A DNA stretch of 64,000 nucleotides from Sindora glabra (GCA_020226215.1 CM035232.1:58413220-58477219); one strand, 5' to 3'; shown: positions 24,690-36,700, counted from the first letter of the stretch. Notes: generated by a model from the sequence alone, not told the origin. Numbers and translations: made by a program.

Positions 24690-25310
24690 CCTAAGGTAGA
24701 AGAAAAAGTGGAAGGACTATTAATATGCAAATATAAATCAATCTATATTTTTAGTGGATCCAATTAAGGGAAGGATGATAAGCTTGTGAAAGCAGCAAAT
24801 GAGCTTAGTAAAGTGTTAGCCACTAGAAATATCAACCTTGTGTATAGGGGGAATCCAAGGTTTAAGGGAATCTATGGTGGCATTTGCACTTATTAGGGGG
24901 AGCAAAGTCTTAGGTATCACTGTGAAGGGCTCGGATGATAAGATCATCACTAACTATACCTTTAGTACTAAGTTAAAGGTTTCAAACTTGCTTGAGCATT
25001 TTAGATACAAGCTTCATGGTGTCAAAGCCTTTATTGCATTACCCGATGGTTTGGAAATGTTGGAAGTAATTTTCAACATTACATATTAAGCTAAACTATG
25101 CTTTTATAATAAATCATTAAGATACTTAAACATTAATGATTTTTATGACAATTGATTATCTTTCTTGGATCAAGCTGCGAAATAAGGATTCATTTCCCAA
25201 GCAATTTGTTATACCATAATGTCCACCTTAATTGTTAATCAACTAATTGACCAATTACAAATCTGTGTACCTAAACTTGACCCATTAATGAAACAGGTAA
25301 ATTAGCAAGC
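24690..25310 (+). pseudogene. LOG-like (cytokinin phosphoribohydrolase family) relic
   Basis: Reading across stops and frameshifts gives KSIYIFSGSN, KVLATRNINLVYRG, RGSKVLGITVKG, AFIALPDGLEMLE, LNINDFYDN, LSFLDQAAK and VNQLIDQLQ. These are in the order of the LOG / lysine-decarboxylase-like Rossmann fold and match the intact ORF at 32048-32725. The signature PGGxGTxxE is LPDGLEMLE here, so the active site is altered just as in the other copy. It lies in the same direction as its host element and 400-odd bases after the unknown ORF relic, the same spacing as in the Athila copy. Confidence 0.8.
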
Positions 25311-26930
25311 CTAAGACAATAGTAAGGAGCATAAGCTAAATACCATTTTTCAATTGTAACTTTCTCCATTTTCATGGTTTTACTTTTTTTTGTTCCATTT
25401 TTGTTGTTGTGTTTTTGTTCTTCTTTTTTACATCTTTCCTCATCTATGAAGACATTGGAGCGATGTCTAAATTAGATTAGGAGGAGGAATAATAAAAAAT
25501 ATTAGTAAAATCATCAATTTAGTTGTATGTATAAAAAATGGCATAGTAAAGCATTATTTTTAACTCTTGATATGTATCCTATCAATACCATATTTTTTAT
25601 GATTTATTCTCATTTCAAAAAAATTGTTAGTAAAACTATTAAACTAACTGTGTGTAAAGAATGGTTAAGTAAAAAGTTATTCTTAGCTCTTAATATGCAT
25701 CCTATTAATAATATGTTTTTCTTCATAATTTATCCTCATTTCAAAAAAAAGAAAAGAAAAGGTCCATTTTTTCTAAAATTTTATTTGAAGCGTTCTAAAT
25801 CTTCTTTCTTATTCGAGTGTTTTCCTCTAATTTTAAGAATTGTATAAGTCATGAGCATGAATTAATTAGGTTTAAAGGTTTTATAGCATGAATGAATAAT
25901 TATCTTACTTCTTAAAATTGATAAGTTTGGCAACATACTTTAAATTAAAAGGACCAAGTTTGGTAATCCTTAACCATGAAACTTTGAGCCTATTTGATTA
26001 ATTATAACTATGTTTTTTGTATAAGAGATTCACCTATTAAGTTATCACTCTAGAACTCGGTTTAATTCTTATTAAGATTACTTTTTTACATGCATGAACA
26101 AATATGATTAAGACATTTTTTTTTTGAATGAATCACTTGTACCTAAATAGTCAACCTTTGCATATCCATTGGATATCCCTTTTAAGTCTAATTTACTTTC
26201 TCTTATTTTTAGTTCATTTCAAGCCTCAAAAAATATTCTACATAACCTTAAAGGCTAGAAAAGTATTGAATCAATAAAAGGTTAAGTTCCTAAATAAGTA
26301 TGAAGTACATCAAATGCTTTAAAAAAAAAAAGAGTTCATTAAAAAAAAGAAGAAATAAAAAGGAACAAAAAAAAGAAAAAAAGAAAAATAAAAGGATAAT
26401 ATATCATTAATCAACTAGAATTTCAATTGTATATTCTTGGTCACTTATTGTTTAGATCCATCTATCAATACTCTTTTAGTCTTTTTGGTTGATAACTTTT
26501 CTTTCCATGTTATTACCTTTCTTTTACCTTGATCCCATTACAACCTTTAATAAATCCTTTTGATTTACTTTATACATGTGAATTAGGTAATGGAGATTGT
26601 GAATTTAAACAAACCTATGGTAGTGTAATTCTTAATAGGTTAAATTTTAGTTAGACACTTACCCCTAAACACTTGAGAGATTGAAAGTATGACTCATGAA
26701 ATACTATCCATTTGGTTCTTTCTTTCTTAAATAAAGTTGCCATACTTTTTAATTCAAGATAACATACATTATTGATTTATGAATGCTATAATCTTTTTGT
26801 ACTATAATAATTTTCTTGCTTGTGTCTCTGCATTCTTGACATCAGTGAAAAATTAGTGTTTTATGTCTGCTCAGGATGGGCAAAATTAAACATGGAGTAG
26901 TTTTATGAAACCAATTTTCATTGTCTCATT
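25311..26930 (+). other. Non-coding region shared with the Athila 3' end
   Basis: Long stretches match the reverse complement of 30640-32047. Examples are TTAAGTTATCACTCTAGAAC near 26038, the block around AAACACTTGAGAGA near 26670, and CCATTACAACCTTTAATAA near 26535. Similarity runs towards the Athila polypurine tract. A two-unit tandem duplication of about 130 bp lies at 25501-25760. Small ORFs here are accidental. Confidence 0.6.
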
Positions 26931-27754
26931 CTTAACTTTTTAATTTTTTTCTAAAAATCTCCATCGAGTTGAATGGATTATATTTTATGAAATAGGGTTT
27001 ATTTAGATCAAGTTATTGCCATTAGGAGAAGTTAAGTGGATTAAGACTCAGTATGACCAATTAAATCTTATCCAAAGAAAATTTTCTACATTTGTCTACT
27101 TATGTTATGGTAAACTTTGTCAAAAAAAAAGGAGAAAGAAAAGGGATTGTTGAGGACATATGCTGGGAGGATCATATTCTATGAAGAAGGTTTTCTTTGA
27201 TAAAGATAATTTGTGGTCATCAAACCATATGCAAAGGCAACTAATATTATTGTTCTAAAATATATTATCAAAAAGCTAAAATCCCTTGTAAACCATATTG
27301 CAAATGATATTTATTATTGTCCATGTTGAACAATTCTTTACTCCTAGTCTCTATTGCAATGATAAAAATTATTATCATGTCTTTCTTTTTTTGCTTGTGA
27401 AAATATCATGCATTTTCATATGGTAAATGTGTATTGGAATACTATAAGACATCATGCCTATTTGAATGAAATCAATAATGCAAATATGGTTGAACTAGGC
27501 ATTAGAATTGTCTCAATTTTACTAAATAGAAAACGAGGGGGAATATTAATGGAAAGTTTAGCCAAACAAATTGCAAATGCGCATAATAGAAATGACAAAA
27601 TTTAGTAATCTCTAAACATAACCTTTTTGGGAGAACATCCCTAAAAGGAAGAAGTAAGGAACTATTTTGAGGGATGATCGAGCCATTATCACATGCATTA
27701 TATTCTTGCATTGAGTTAAGACTATATAATTTACCTTTTTTTTTAAATTAATCT
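26931..27754 (+). other. Unassigned internal DNA of the Tat-like element
   Basis: AT-rich; no domain recognised. A purine run AAAACGAGGGGGAATATTAATGG near 27530 resembles a polypurine tract but no LTR follows. Confidence 0.35.
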
Positions 27755-29057
27755 CAATCAATCCAAGTTATTTCCTTTTTATTAAATCAAATTCAATTAA
27801 GTTAAGTTAAGCTTGTGTCAATCTAGGCTATTTATATTTTCATTATTAAATCAAACTTAATCAAGTTAAATAGAGCATGTGTCAATCCAAGATATTTTCG
27901 CCTTCATTGTTAAATTGAACTCAATCAAGTTGAGTCAAGCTTATACCAATCCAGGTTATTTACATTTTTATTATTAAATCAAACTCAATCAAGTTAAGTC
28001 AAGCTTGTATCAATCTAGGTTATTTACATTTTTATTGTTAAATTGAATTTGATTAAGTTAAGTCAAGCCCGTGTCAATCCAAGTCATTTTACATTTCATT
28101 GTTAAATCAAACTTAATCAAGTCAAGTCAAGCCTGTATCAATCCAGGTCATTTTACATTTCATTGTTAAATTAAACTTAATCAAGTTGAGTTAGGTCTAT
28201 GTGAATTAAGGATATTTTTACTTTCACTATTAAATCGAACTCAATCAAGTTGAGTCGAGCCTATGTCAATTTAGGTCATTTTCACTTTTATTGTTAAATT
28301 AAACTCGATCATATTGACTCAAACCTATGCTAATCTAGGTCATTTACATTTTTATTGTTAAATTAAACTTGATCAAGTTGAGTTGAGCTTGTGTTAATCT
28401 AGGTCCTTTTCACTTTCATTGTTAAATCGAACTTAATCAAGTTAAGTCAAGTTTATATCAATCTAGGTCATTTATATTTTTTTTATTAAATCAAACTTAA
28501 TTAAGTTAAGTTAAGCTTGTGTTAATGCATGTCATTTTGCATTTTTATTGTTAAATTGAATTTAATCAAATCAAGATGAACTTGTATCAATTTAGGTCAT
28601 TTACTTTTTCATTGTTAAATTGAACTCAATCAAATTGAACCAAGCCTATGTCAATCTAGATAATTTTCACTTTCATTGTTAAATCAAACTCAATCAAGTT
28701 AAGTTAAGCTTATGTCAATCTAAGTCATTTTCACTTTCATTTAAATCAAACTCAATTAAGTCAAGTTTGTGTCAATCTAAGTCATTTACATATTTATCAT
28801 TAAATCGAACTCAATTAAATTGAGATGAGCTTGTATCAATTTAGGTTATTTAGGTCGAGCCTATGTCAATTTAAGTCATTTACATTTTCATTATTAAATC
28901 AAACTTGATCAAGTCAAATTGAGCCTATGTCAATCTAAGTTATTTTACATTTTCATTGTTAAATTAAACTCGATCAAGTCAAGTTGTACTTGTATCAATT
29001 TAGGTCATTTACCTTTTTATCATTAAATCGAACTCAATCAAATTGAGTCAAGCCAAT
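27755..29057 (+). repeat. ~64-bp tandem repeat array, left part
   Basis: About 20 imperfect units of 62-67 bp, each reading like CAATCTAGGTCATTT, then CATTGTTAAATCGAACT, then CAATCAAGTTGAGTCAAGC. The array continues after the Athila insertion at 40777. Variable tandem repeats in the 3' untranslated region are known for Tat/Ogre elements and can seed satellites. Confidence 0.85.
29053..29057. repeat. Target-site duplication CCAAT, left copy
   Basis: CCAAT abuts the Athila left LTR and is repeated at 40777-40781. Confidence 0.9.
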
Positions 29058-30626
29058 TGTTACGTGTAAAATGGTTTATCAAATTAGCGCAAGTGCACAC
29101 TGTCGTAAACAAGTAATAAAGTGATGAAAAAGTATCGTTCCCACGAGGATTGTTTCACTAAGTACCGAAATTCATAATCCTAACACTATTTGGCAAATCG
29201 ATTAGTTGGAGAATGAAGTAATTAAATAAAATCTATGCAGAAAAATATTTAAAGTAAATACGAATGCAATTGGAGTAAAGATAAATATGAATAAAAGACC
29301 TAGGGATCAGACTTCACTTAACAATTTCGGATCGAATCATCTATCTATACTAATCCAATTTTAACTTCCTTAATTGATAGTCGAGTTTCCCTAAATTAAT
29401 TACTAGCCTCTTCCAAGGTCAAGTAATTCTATAATTAATTGCTAATTCACTATATTCCTATGTGAATAAAAAAAACTAATCATGCATTAGGATTTATGGA
29501 ACTTATTAAGACTACATAAACCATATGAATATATTCCTATTTCATATGTAATTTACGGTTTTAATTATAGGTTCCATACATATGTATCTCCTTTCGGTCC
29601 CAACACACATATTGAGTTCATTCAAAAGGTGGCCAATCAATTGAAAGCATTAAGAGCAATAATTAAAACTCAATCTAGGAAATAAAATCGAAATTAGTTT
29701 CAATAGATTATAATTCAATCCGTTATTATCAAGTTACGTCATCACCCTAGGAAGATGAAAAATTAGAACATAATGAAATTAAAAATAAATGCAAAATAAA
29801 ATAGAAACATCATCACATTCATGATACAAACACAAGATTATAATTACAAATGCATGAGAATAGAAATACTATCCATCCATGTAGGAGGTAAAACCTTCCA
29901 TATAGGAGGAAAACCTAGCCTTCCATGTAGGAGGCATACAAGAACTAAGAATGCATGAACTAAACTACTATTTAAGATGCATGAATTAATGAATGCTGCA
30001 AATGATCTCTACTTCTACCTATTTATAGGTGAATGAATCAGCTGCAAGTCATAAATCTTGACCATTAGCTACCAATCACATTCTTTAGCTACCACTCATG
30101 GTCTTTAACTACCCTTCTTGATTTTCACAGCAACAATTATTCTGACTTGTTGGTAATTTTTCACCATGAGAATGGCAGATTTACATCTTCCTGTCAACAT
30201 AGGAGTTGTAGAGCCGGATCTTAACTTTCAAATGCCACAAAGAACTCCTAATTTTGACATTTCTATACCAAGTTATGATCAGATTAGTAACTAAAGGTCA
30301 GATTCCATCAAAACCACTATTTCATCTTCCAAGCAGAATTTGAGATCCTTAGATTCCGAACTGGGCTTTTATTTAAACATGAAGATTGTAGGGATTTTTA
30401 TTATCTTTGTAACCATATAAATAACAACCCAATAAAACATCTATAACTCCATATATAGCCTAAAACCTGAAACAGGGTCAAAATACAGCATTATCTAAAA
30501 GATTTGATTTCATTTCAAATTCAAGACCCATTCACAAAATGCAACTAAATTTATTAAATTAAACAAGATAACATCCAAAAATGTATCATACAAGGGAAAA
30601 TAAATATGTAAATATTTTACGTATCA
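29058..30626 (-). repeat. Athila 3' LTR
   Basis: Same length as 39208-40776 and alignable without indels. In the element's sense it begins TGATACGTAAAATATT at 30626 and ends TTACACGTAACA at 29058. Confidence 0.95.
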
Positions 30627-30642
30627 AATTCCCCCACACTTA
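30627..30642 (-). other. Athila polypurine tract
   Basis: The minus strand reads TAAGTGTGGGGGAATT directly before the 3' LTR, the characteristic Athila plus-strand primer. Confidence 0.9.
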
Positions 30643-32047
30643 GCTTTTGGACGTCCTCGGACAAACACAAAACAGAAGAATACTAATACTAATACTAATC
30701 TACCCATGAGATAAAAAATACAAAAACATAAGAAAGATAATTAAAGTACAAAAATATGATAGCATTCATGAATCAACAAATCTTGACATATAAAACCAAA
30801 AAGGGATTGCAACTTCATTTGAAAAGGATTGAACCAGAATGATATAATCACTGCAACTCTTCCTCTCTCAAGTGTTTATAGGCAAGTGTTTCACTCAAAT
30901 TCATCCTAACAAAGATTGCACTACCATAGGCTTGCAAAAATTCTCAATCTCCACTACTTGATTTACATGCATACTTCAAATTAAAAGGTCTTATTAAGGG
31001 TTGTAATGAGGCTAAGGTAAAGGAAATATTAAACAGGGATATGAAAGGCTGAAGTAAGGAGAGAAATTAATAGAGCAATTAAAACATGGGTAATCTCTAA
31101 ATAATTTTATCTCAACATAGCAGCCCACAATTCAAATTCAAGTACACATCAATTTCTCTCTTCTTCTTTTTCTCTTTTTTTTATTTTTTTTATTTTTTTT
31201 GAACTATTTTTTTTCTTTTTTTTTTCTTTCTTTCTTTTTTTTTTGAAAGAAAACCCTTGCAACTTTGAAGTTAATAATACATATTCCCTCACACTTTGTC
31301 AAAAACCCATTGTTCAAATATTCAAATGCTCTACTAATCCCTAGGGTTAAGTAAAGATAATTGATGTTTCATTAAATGACATATGAATGGGTTAAAATAA
31401 AGAAACGGTTAATCAAGCTCAAAGGGGTTTATCAATGGTAAAACTGTAGGGTTGGCTATTTGGTTCTAACTGAGGAAAAAAAATGCCTTTATCATATCTG
31501 AGTATGCATGTAAATTGTAATCTCAACCAGATTTTATGCAAGTTCTAGAGTGATAACTTAACAGGTGAATATCACATACAAGAAATATAATACTGATTTA
31601 ACAAGTAGGCTCAAAATCTCACAGTTAAAGGTTTCCAACTCAATCCAACTCAAAATCCATTACTAAACCCATCAATTCTAAGAAATAAGAAAGTTGTTCA
31701 ATCATGCTATGAAATCTTTTAAAATTATTGAAAAGAACCTAATAAGTAGGAAAATATATATATTTTTTATATTTTTTTTAGGATGCGTATCAAGAGCAGA
31801 AAATAACTCTTTACTTGGCCATCCCTTTTTTTTATATATAAATCTCATGGTTTTACTACCAAAAAATCCTAAAAAGTAAAAAAAATTTTAATTTTTTTTT
31901 TAATTTTTTTATTCCCCCCCACACTTAGTGTAGACATTGTCCCCAATGTCTTCAGTAGATTAGCAAAAAGGATTTATTAAAAGGAAATGCATAAGCAACT
32001 CACACATAAAAAAAATTTTGGGAGTAAAACCATAAGAGTAAAGAAAG
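30643..32047 (-). other. Athila 3' untranslated region behind the LOG-like gene
   Basis: No gene. It includes a T-rich stretch at 31160-31240 (A-rich in the element's sense) and a second GTGGGGGG-like tract at 31914-31926 (minus AAGTGTGGGGGGG), an old or duplicated polypurine tract just after the LOG-like stop codon. Much of the region is homologous to 25311-26930 on the other strand. Confidence 0.6.
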
Positions 32048-32725
32048 TTATAACCGGAGAGTGGTGTCGGGCTCATGCTTCTGACTACTGGTTGGAGATT
32101 GCCAATCTATCTTTTTCACTGATGGATCTGGTTTATATGTATAGCCTTGTAGTTGGTCAATCAGTTGATCAGCAGTTGAGGCAAACATTATGGCACGGCG
32201 AGTCGCTTGGGTTATTAATCCTTGTTCCACAGCTTGATCTAAAAAAGACAGCAAACTATCATAAAAATCATTAACATTTAATAAACTTACTGGCTTCTGA
32301 TGAAAGTTCAAGTTAATCCAATATGCAATGCTGGAAATTCCATCTAATGCTTCTAAATCACCAGGTAAAGCAATAAAGGCTTCAGCACTGTAAAGCATAT
32401 ATCCAATACGTTCAGGCAAGTTTGAAACCTTTAATGTTTTACCGATGGCGTATTTCTTATCATCTAAACCATTCACAAGGATACTCAGTATTTTGCTTCC
32501 TCTGATGTAGGCAGAAAATGTTTCACTTCCTTTTAAGCTATTAAGCCTTCCTCCATACACACAGGCAATCTTTCTAACAGCTAATGCATGACCAAGTTCA
32601 GTTGCTGCTATCACAAATTCTACATTCTTTCCAGCATAAGATTCACCAAAAATACAGATAGATTTAAATCTATATTTTGATGGTTTCTCAACCTCTTCCT
32701 CTTCTTTACTCTCGCCTTTAGACAT
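32048..32725 (-). CDS. LOG-like (cytokinin riboside monophosphate phosphoribohydrolase family) protein carried by Athila
   Basis: An intact 225-codon ORF, the usual length of plant LOG proteins, opening at the first ATG after a stop. After an acidic N-terminus (EEEEVEKPSKYRF) come SICIFGESYAGKN (22-34; LOG has VFCGSS), ELGHALAVRKIACVYGG (43-59), SKILSILVNGL (77-87), EAFIALPGDLEALD (115-128), KPVSLLNVNDFYDSLL (144-159) and a C-terminal helix ADQLIDQLQGY. LOG enzymes cut cytokinin riboside monophosphates to free cytokinin in the cytosol. Here the PGGxGTxxE loop is PGDLEALDG, the (M)HxRK motif is absent and GGGxxGLMG is GGRLNSLKG, so catalysis is doubtful. It lies after pol, on the same strand, and would be expressed from the retroelement RNA if at all. 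Confidence 0.8.
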   Translation of the reverse strand: MSKGESKEEEEVEKPSKYRFKSICIFGESYAGKNVEFVIAATELGHALAVRKIACVYGGRLNSLKGSETFSAYIRGSKILSILVNGLDDKKYAIGKTLKVSNLPERIGYMLYSAEAFIALPGDLEALDGISSIAYWINLNFHQKPVSLLNVNDFYDSLLSFLDQAVEQGLITQATRRAIMFASTADQLIDQLQGYTYKPDPSVKKIDWQSPTSSQKHEPDTTLRL

Positions 32726-33055
32726 TTTGCAAAGTGTGATTGCTGAAATGCATTCTTATAATACAAAAGCAGAAATAAAGAAATCACGCAAATCAGATAA
32801 TATCAGAAAAAGATAAAAAAAAAAGCTGTGCAAAACTGACAAGTGTAATAATGGTGTGAACAAAGTAGAATACGGAATGTAAAGAAAGTCAAAAAGTTAC
32901 TGAAAAGGTAAACTTAAAAAGAAGAGAAAGTTAAAAAGCAGCTGTAAAGATAAAAAGATAAAAGAAAAGTAAACCAGACAAACATATGTACAGTAGTTGT
33001 GATTGTGGCTCACATCTTCCTTTGATTTTTCATTTAGCAACGGCTTAAACAGCTT

Positions 33056-33660
33056 CTATGAGCCGAGGATTTGCTTCCCATCCAATTTTCTTATAAACTG
33101 GCAAACAGGGTCTTTTACAGTCAGATCCCCAAGACTGTAGCGTTCCTTTTTTGTATTGAATAAGTTCATTAAATCAAGAAGAACAGTATGAACATCTCCA
33201 CTAGGATGCGTCTCAAGAGTCTGAATGATATCATCCAATGACTCTTTACTCAGTCCATCCTTTATGAATCAAATTTTATCCTTTCAATTTACTGAAATCA
33301 TTCCTTTATTCCTACAAAGCTTATTACAATTCCACCTTGCACACTTATGGCAGACTCTCATTCTTTTAGCTTTTCTCTTTTTAGAGTAAGAACTTCTTCC
33401 CATACCTGGCATACGTCTAACAAATGATTCATTAAACTCACCTGGTAAACGTACCTTAGCTTCAATAATTCAACGTATATCCTCGGGAAGACCCAAACGC
33501 TTAAATGCCTTCATTCTTTCAAATCGACAGTTGTAGATTTTCCTGAGCACATCTTTGGGAAGAGTAGGGAATCTGCTTTTAAGCTTTACAAGGGATTCCT
33601 CTATGATGAGAATGATGAAAGTTGAAATTGTAAGTGAACAATGCTGTGTGATGTGTGCTT
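33056..33660 (-). pseudogene. Unknown Cys-containing ORF between pol and LOG-like gene
   Basis: One reading frame from about 33605 to a TAG at 33056 gives SRFPTLPKDVLRKIYNCRF, FKRLGLPEDI, VRLPGEFNESFVRRMPGMG, KRMRVCHKCARWNCNKLC and LDDIIQTLETHPSGDVHTVL. I do not recognise the family. The CxxCxxxxCxxxC cluster could bind metal. TGA codons break it at about 33472 (TGG in the other copy), 33285 and 33270; the last two may instead mark a true end followed by a separate short ORF. The homologous plus-strand relic at 23760-24260 has the same order and spacing to a LOG-like gene, so the two parts travel as a unit. The ~330 bp between them is also conserved. Confidence 0.55.
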
Positions 33661-33771
33661 AAATAAGTCAGAAGAAAAGAAATGAGAAGAGAAAGAAGTC
33701 TTGGGTTGCCTCCCAAGTAGCCGCCCTTCTTTAATGTCTTTAGCTAGACAAAGTCCTCTTTTTTTTTCTTT

Positions 33772-36700
33772 TTAATACTTACCAACTGGCTCCTCGAGCG
33801 TGATGACAGTCTTGATGGTGTTGAATGCACTGTCATTGTATTCTTTCAATCTTTGCCCATTCACTTTGAATTTCTTGTCACCATCTTGAATCTCCACAAT
33901 TCCATACGGCCAAACTTGAACCACAGTAAAAGGCCTTGACCACCTTGATCTTAATTTTCCTGGAAAGAGTTTTAACTTTGAGTTGTAGAGAAGTACTTTC
34001 TGCCTTGGTGTGAACTCCTTCCTTATAATTCTCCTATCATGCCACATTTTTGTCTTCTCCTTGTAGAGCTTAGCATTTTCATAAGCATGTTGGCGAAATT
34101 CTTCAAGTTCATTGAGTTGCATTAGCCTTCTTTCACTAGCTGTCTTCAAATCAAAGTTTAATGCCTTAACTGCCTAGTATGCCATATGCTCCAATTCAAC
34201 TGGAAGATGGCATGCCTTGCCATATACCAATTGGTAAAGAGATGTACTAATTGGGGTCTTGAATGCTATTCTATAAGCCCATAATGCATTATCCAACTTC
34301 TTTGCCCAATCTTTTCTGTTGGAATTCACTGCCTTCTCTAGAATCCATTTTAACTCTCTATTTGATATCTCCACTTGCCCACTGGTCTGTGGATGATAAG
34401 GAGTTGCCACCTTGTGAGTTACTCCATATTTAGTGAGCACAGATTGAAGTTGTTGATTGCAGAAGTGCTTGCCTCCATCACTTATGATTGCTTTAGGTAC
34501 CCCAAACGTTGTGAATATATTCTTTCTCAGGAACTTCACAACCACTCCAGAATCATTTGTAGGAGACGCTGTTGCCTCTACCTATTTGGATACATAATCC
34601 ACAGCCACTAGAATGAATTGGTTGCCAAATGAAGATGGAAAAGGACCCATAAAGTCAATGCCACATACATCAAATAATTCTACCTCCAGAATGTTGGTCA
34701 ATGGGGTTTCATGTCTCTGAGAGATGTTTCCTATTTTCTGACATTTATCACATACGGCTACATAGGCTTGAGAGTCTTTGAATAGGGTAGGCTAATAGAA
34801 TCCAGACTGAAGAACCTTAGCAGCAATTCGATTTGCTCCAAAATGACCGCCATATGGGGATGAATGACAATGGGAAAGGATACTGGTCATCTCTTCTTCT
34901 GGAACACATCTCCTTATGATTCTATCTGGGCAATGTTTATACACGAATGGATCTTCCCAGAAGTAATACTTCACATTGGCTAAGAATTTCTTCTTTTATT
35001 GTCCAAAGAGCTTATATGGCATCATCCCACTTGCTAGATAATTCACAATGTCAGCATACCATGGAATTGATAATGATCTTACATTAAACAACTGCTCATC
35101 TGGAAAAGACTCTTAGATTGGCAGCTCTAGTTCAAGCTTGGGAAGTTCAAGTCGAGAAAGGTGATCTGCAATGAGGTTCTCGGTCCCTTTCTTGTCTCTG
35201 ATCTCCAAATCAAATTCTTGTAACAGAAGTACCCATCTGATTAATCTAGGCTTTGCATCCTTCTTTTCCATCAAGTATTTTATTGCAGAATGGTCCGTCC
35301 AGACTATGACTTTTGAGCCAATTAAGTAAGCTCTGAACTTGTCAAAGGCAAATACAATAGCAAGGAGCTCTTTTTCGATTGTTGCATAATTTATTTGGGC
35401 TTCATTGAGTGTTCGGCTGGCATAATAGATTGCATAAAAAATCTTATTCTTTCTCTGGCCCAAGACTGCTCCAACTGCATAGTCACTTGCATCACACATT
35501 ATTTCGAACGAAAAATTCCAATATGGAGCGACAATGATTAGTGTTGAGATCAAGGCTTTCTTCAAAGTTTGGAATGCAGACATGCAATTCTCATCGAACA
35601 CAAATGGAATGTCCTTCCCCAATAGTTTGCATAGCAGTTTTGTGATCCTTGAGAAATCCTTAATGAATCGCCTGTAAAAACCAGCATGGCTCAGAAAACT
35701 CCTGATGCCTTTGATTGTCGCAGGTGAAGATAATTTTTCAATAGTTTCAATTTTTGCTCGAACAACTTCGATCCCATGAATTGAAACTTTGTGTCCCAAC
35801 ACGATATCTTCTTTCACCATGAAGTGGCATTTTTCCCAATTTAATATAAGGTTGGTCTCCATACAGCATTGTAGCACCTTTTTCAAATTAGCTAGACAGA
35901 GATCAAAAGATTCCCTAAACACTGAGAAATCATCCATGAATACTTCAATAAAATTTTCCACCATATCTGAAAAGATTGCCATCATTATCCGTTGGAAGGT
36001 TGCAGGAGCATTGCACAATCCAAAGGGCATTTTTCTGAAGGCGAATGTTCCATATGGGCAAGTAAAAGTTATTTTCTCTTGATCTTCAGGAGCAATCAAA
36101 ATTTGATTGTAACCAGTGTATCCATCAAGGAAGCAGTAATAAACTTGTCCCGCCAATTTATCTAGCATTTGATCTAGGAATGGCAAGGGAAAATGATCTT
36201 TTCTGGTAGCTTTGTTGAGCTTCCGATAATCAATGCAAACTCTACATCCGGTCACTGTTCTCTGCAGGATCAACTCATTATTTTCATTTGGAACCACTGT
36301 CATGCCTCCCTTTTTTGGTACGACTTGTACAAGACTCACCCACGGACTATCAGAAATTGGGTAGATAATGCCAGCATCTAACCATTTGAGCACTTCTTTA
36401 CAAACCACCTCCTTCATATTTGGATTGAGCCTTCTTTGATGTTCTACACAGGGCTTAGCATCTTCTTCTAGCAGTATTTTATGCATACAGATTGAAGGGC
36501 TTATTCCCTTAATATCTGCAATTGACCATCCCAGTGCGGACTTGTGCTGTCTTAACACCCTCAGCAACTTTTCTTCTTCTTCAGCGGTTAAATCAGATGA
36601 GATGATAACTGGCAAAGCTGAATCTTCTTCTAGGAAAGCATACTTTAGATAAGTGGGTAGTGTTTTCAGCTCTAATTTGGGTGGCTTTTCAATTGAAGGA

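Noticed and set aside
26905..27100. 3' LTR of an older Athila after the shared module
   Set aside because: Compared with the Athila LTR start; no similarity beyond the first few bases.
27408..27605. 65-codon plus-strand ORF in the Tat-like element
   Set aside because: Considered as a pol remnant but no motif fits; AT-rich context explains it.
27755..29057. CRISPR-like array of ~64-bp repeats
   Set aside because: Contiguous imperfect tandem repeats without spacers, in a plant retroelement.
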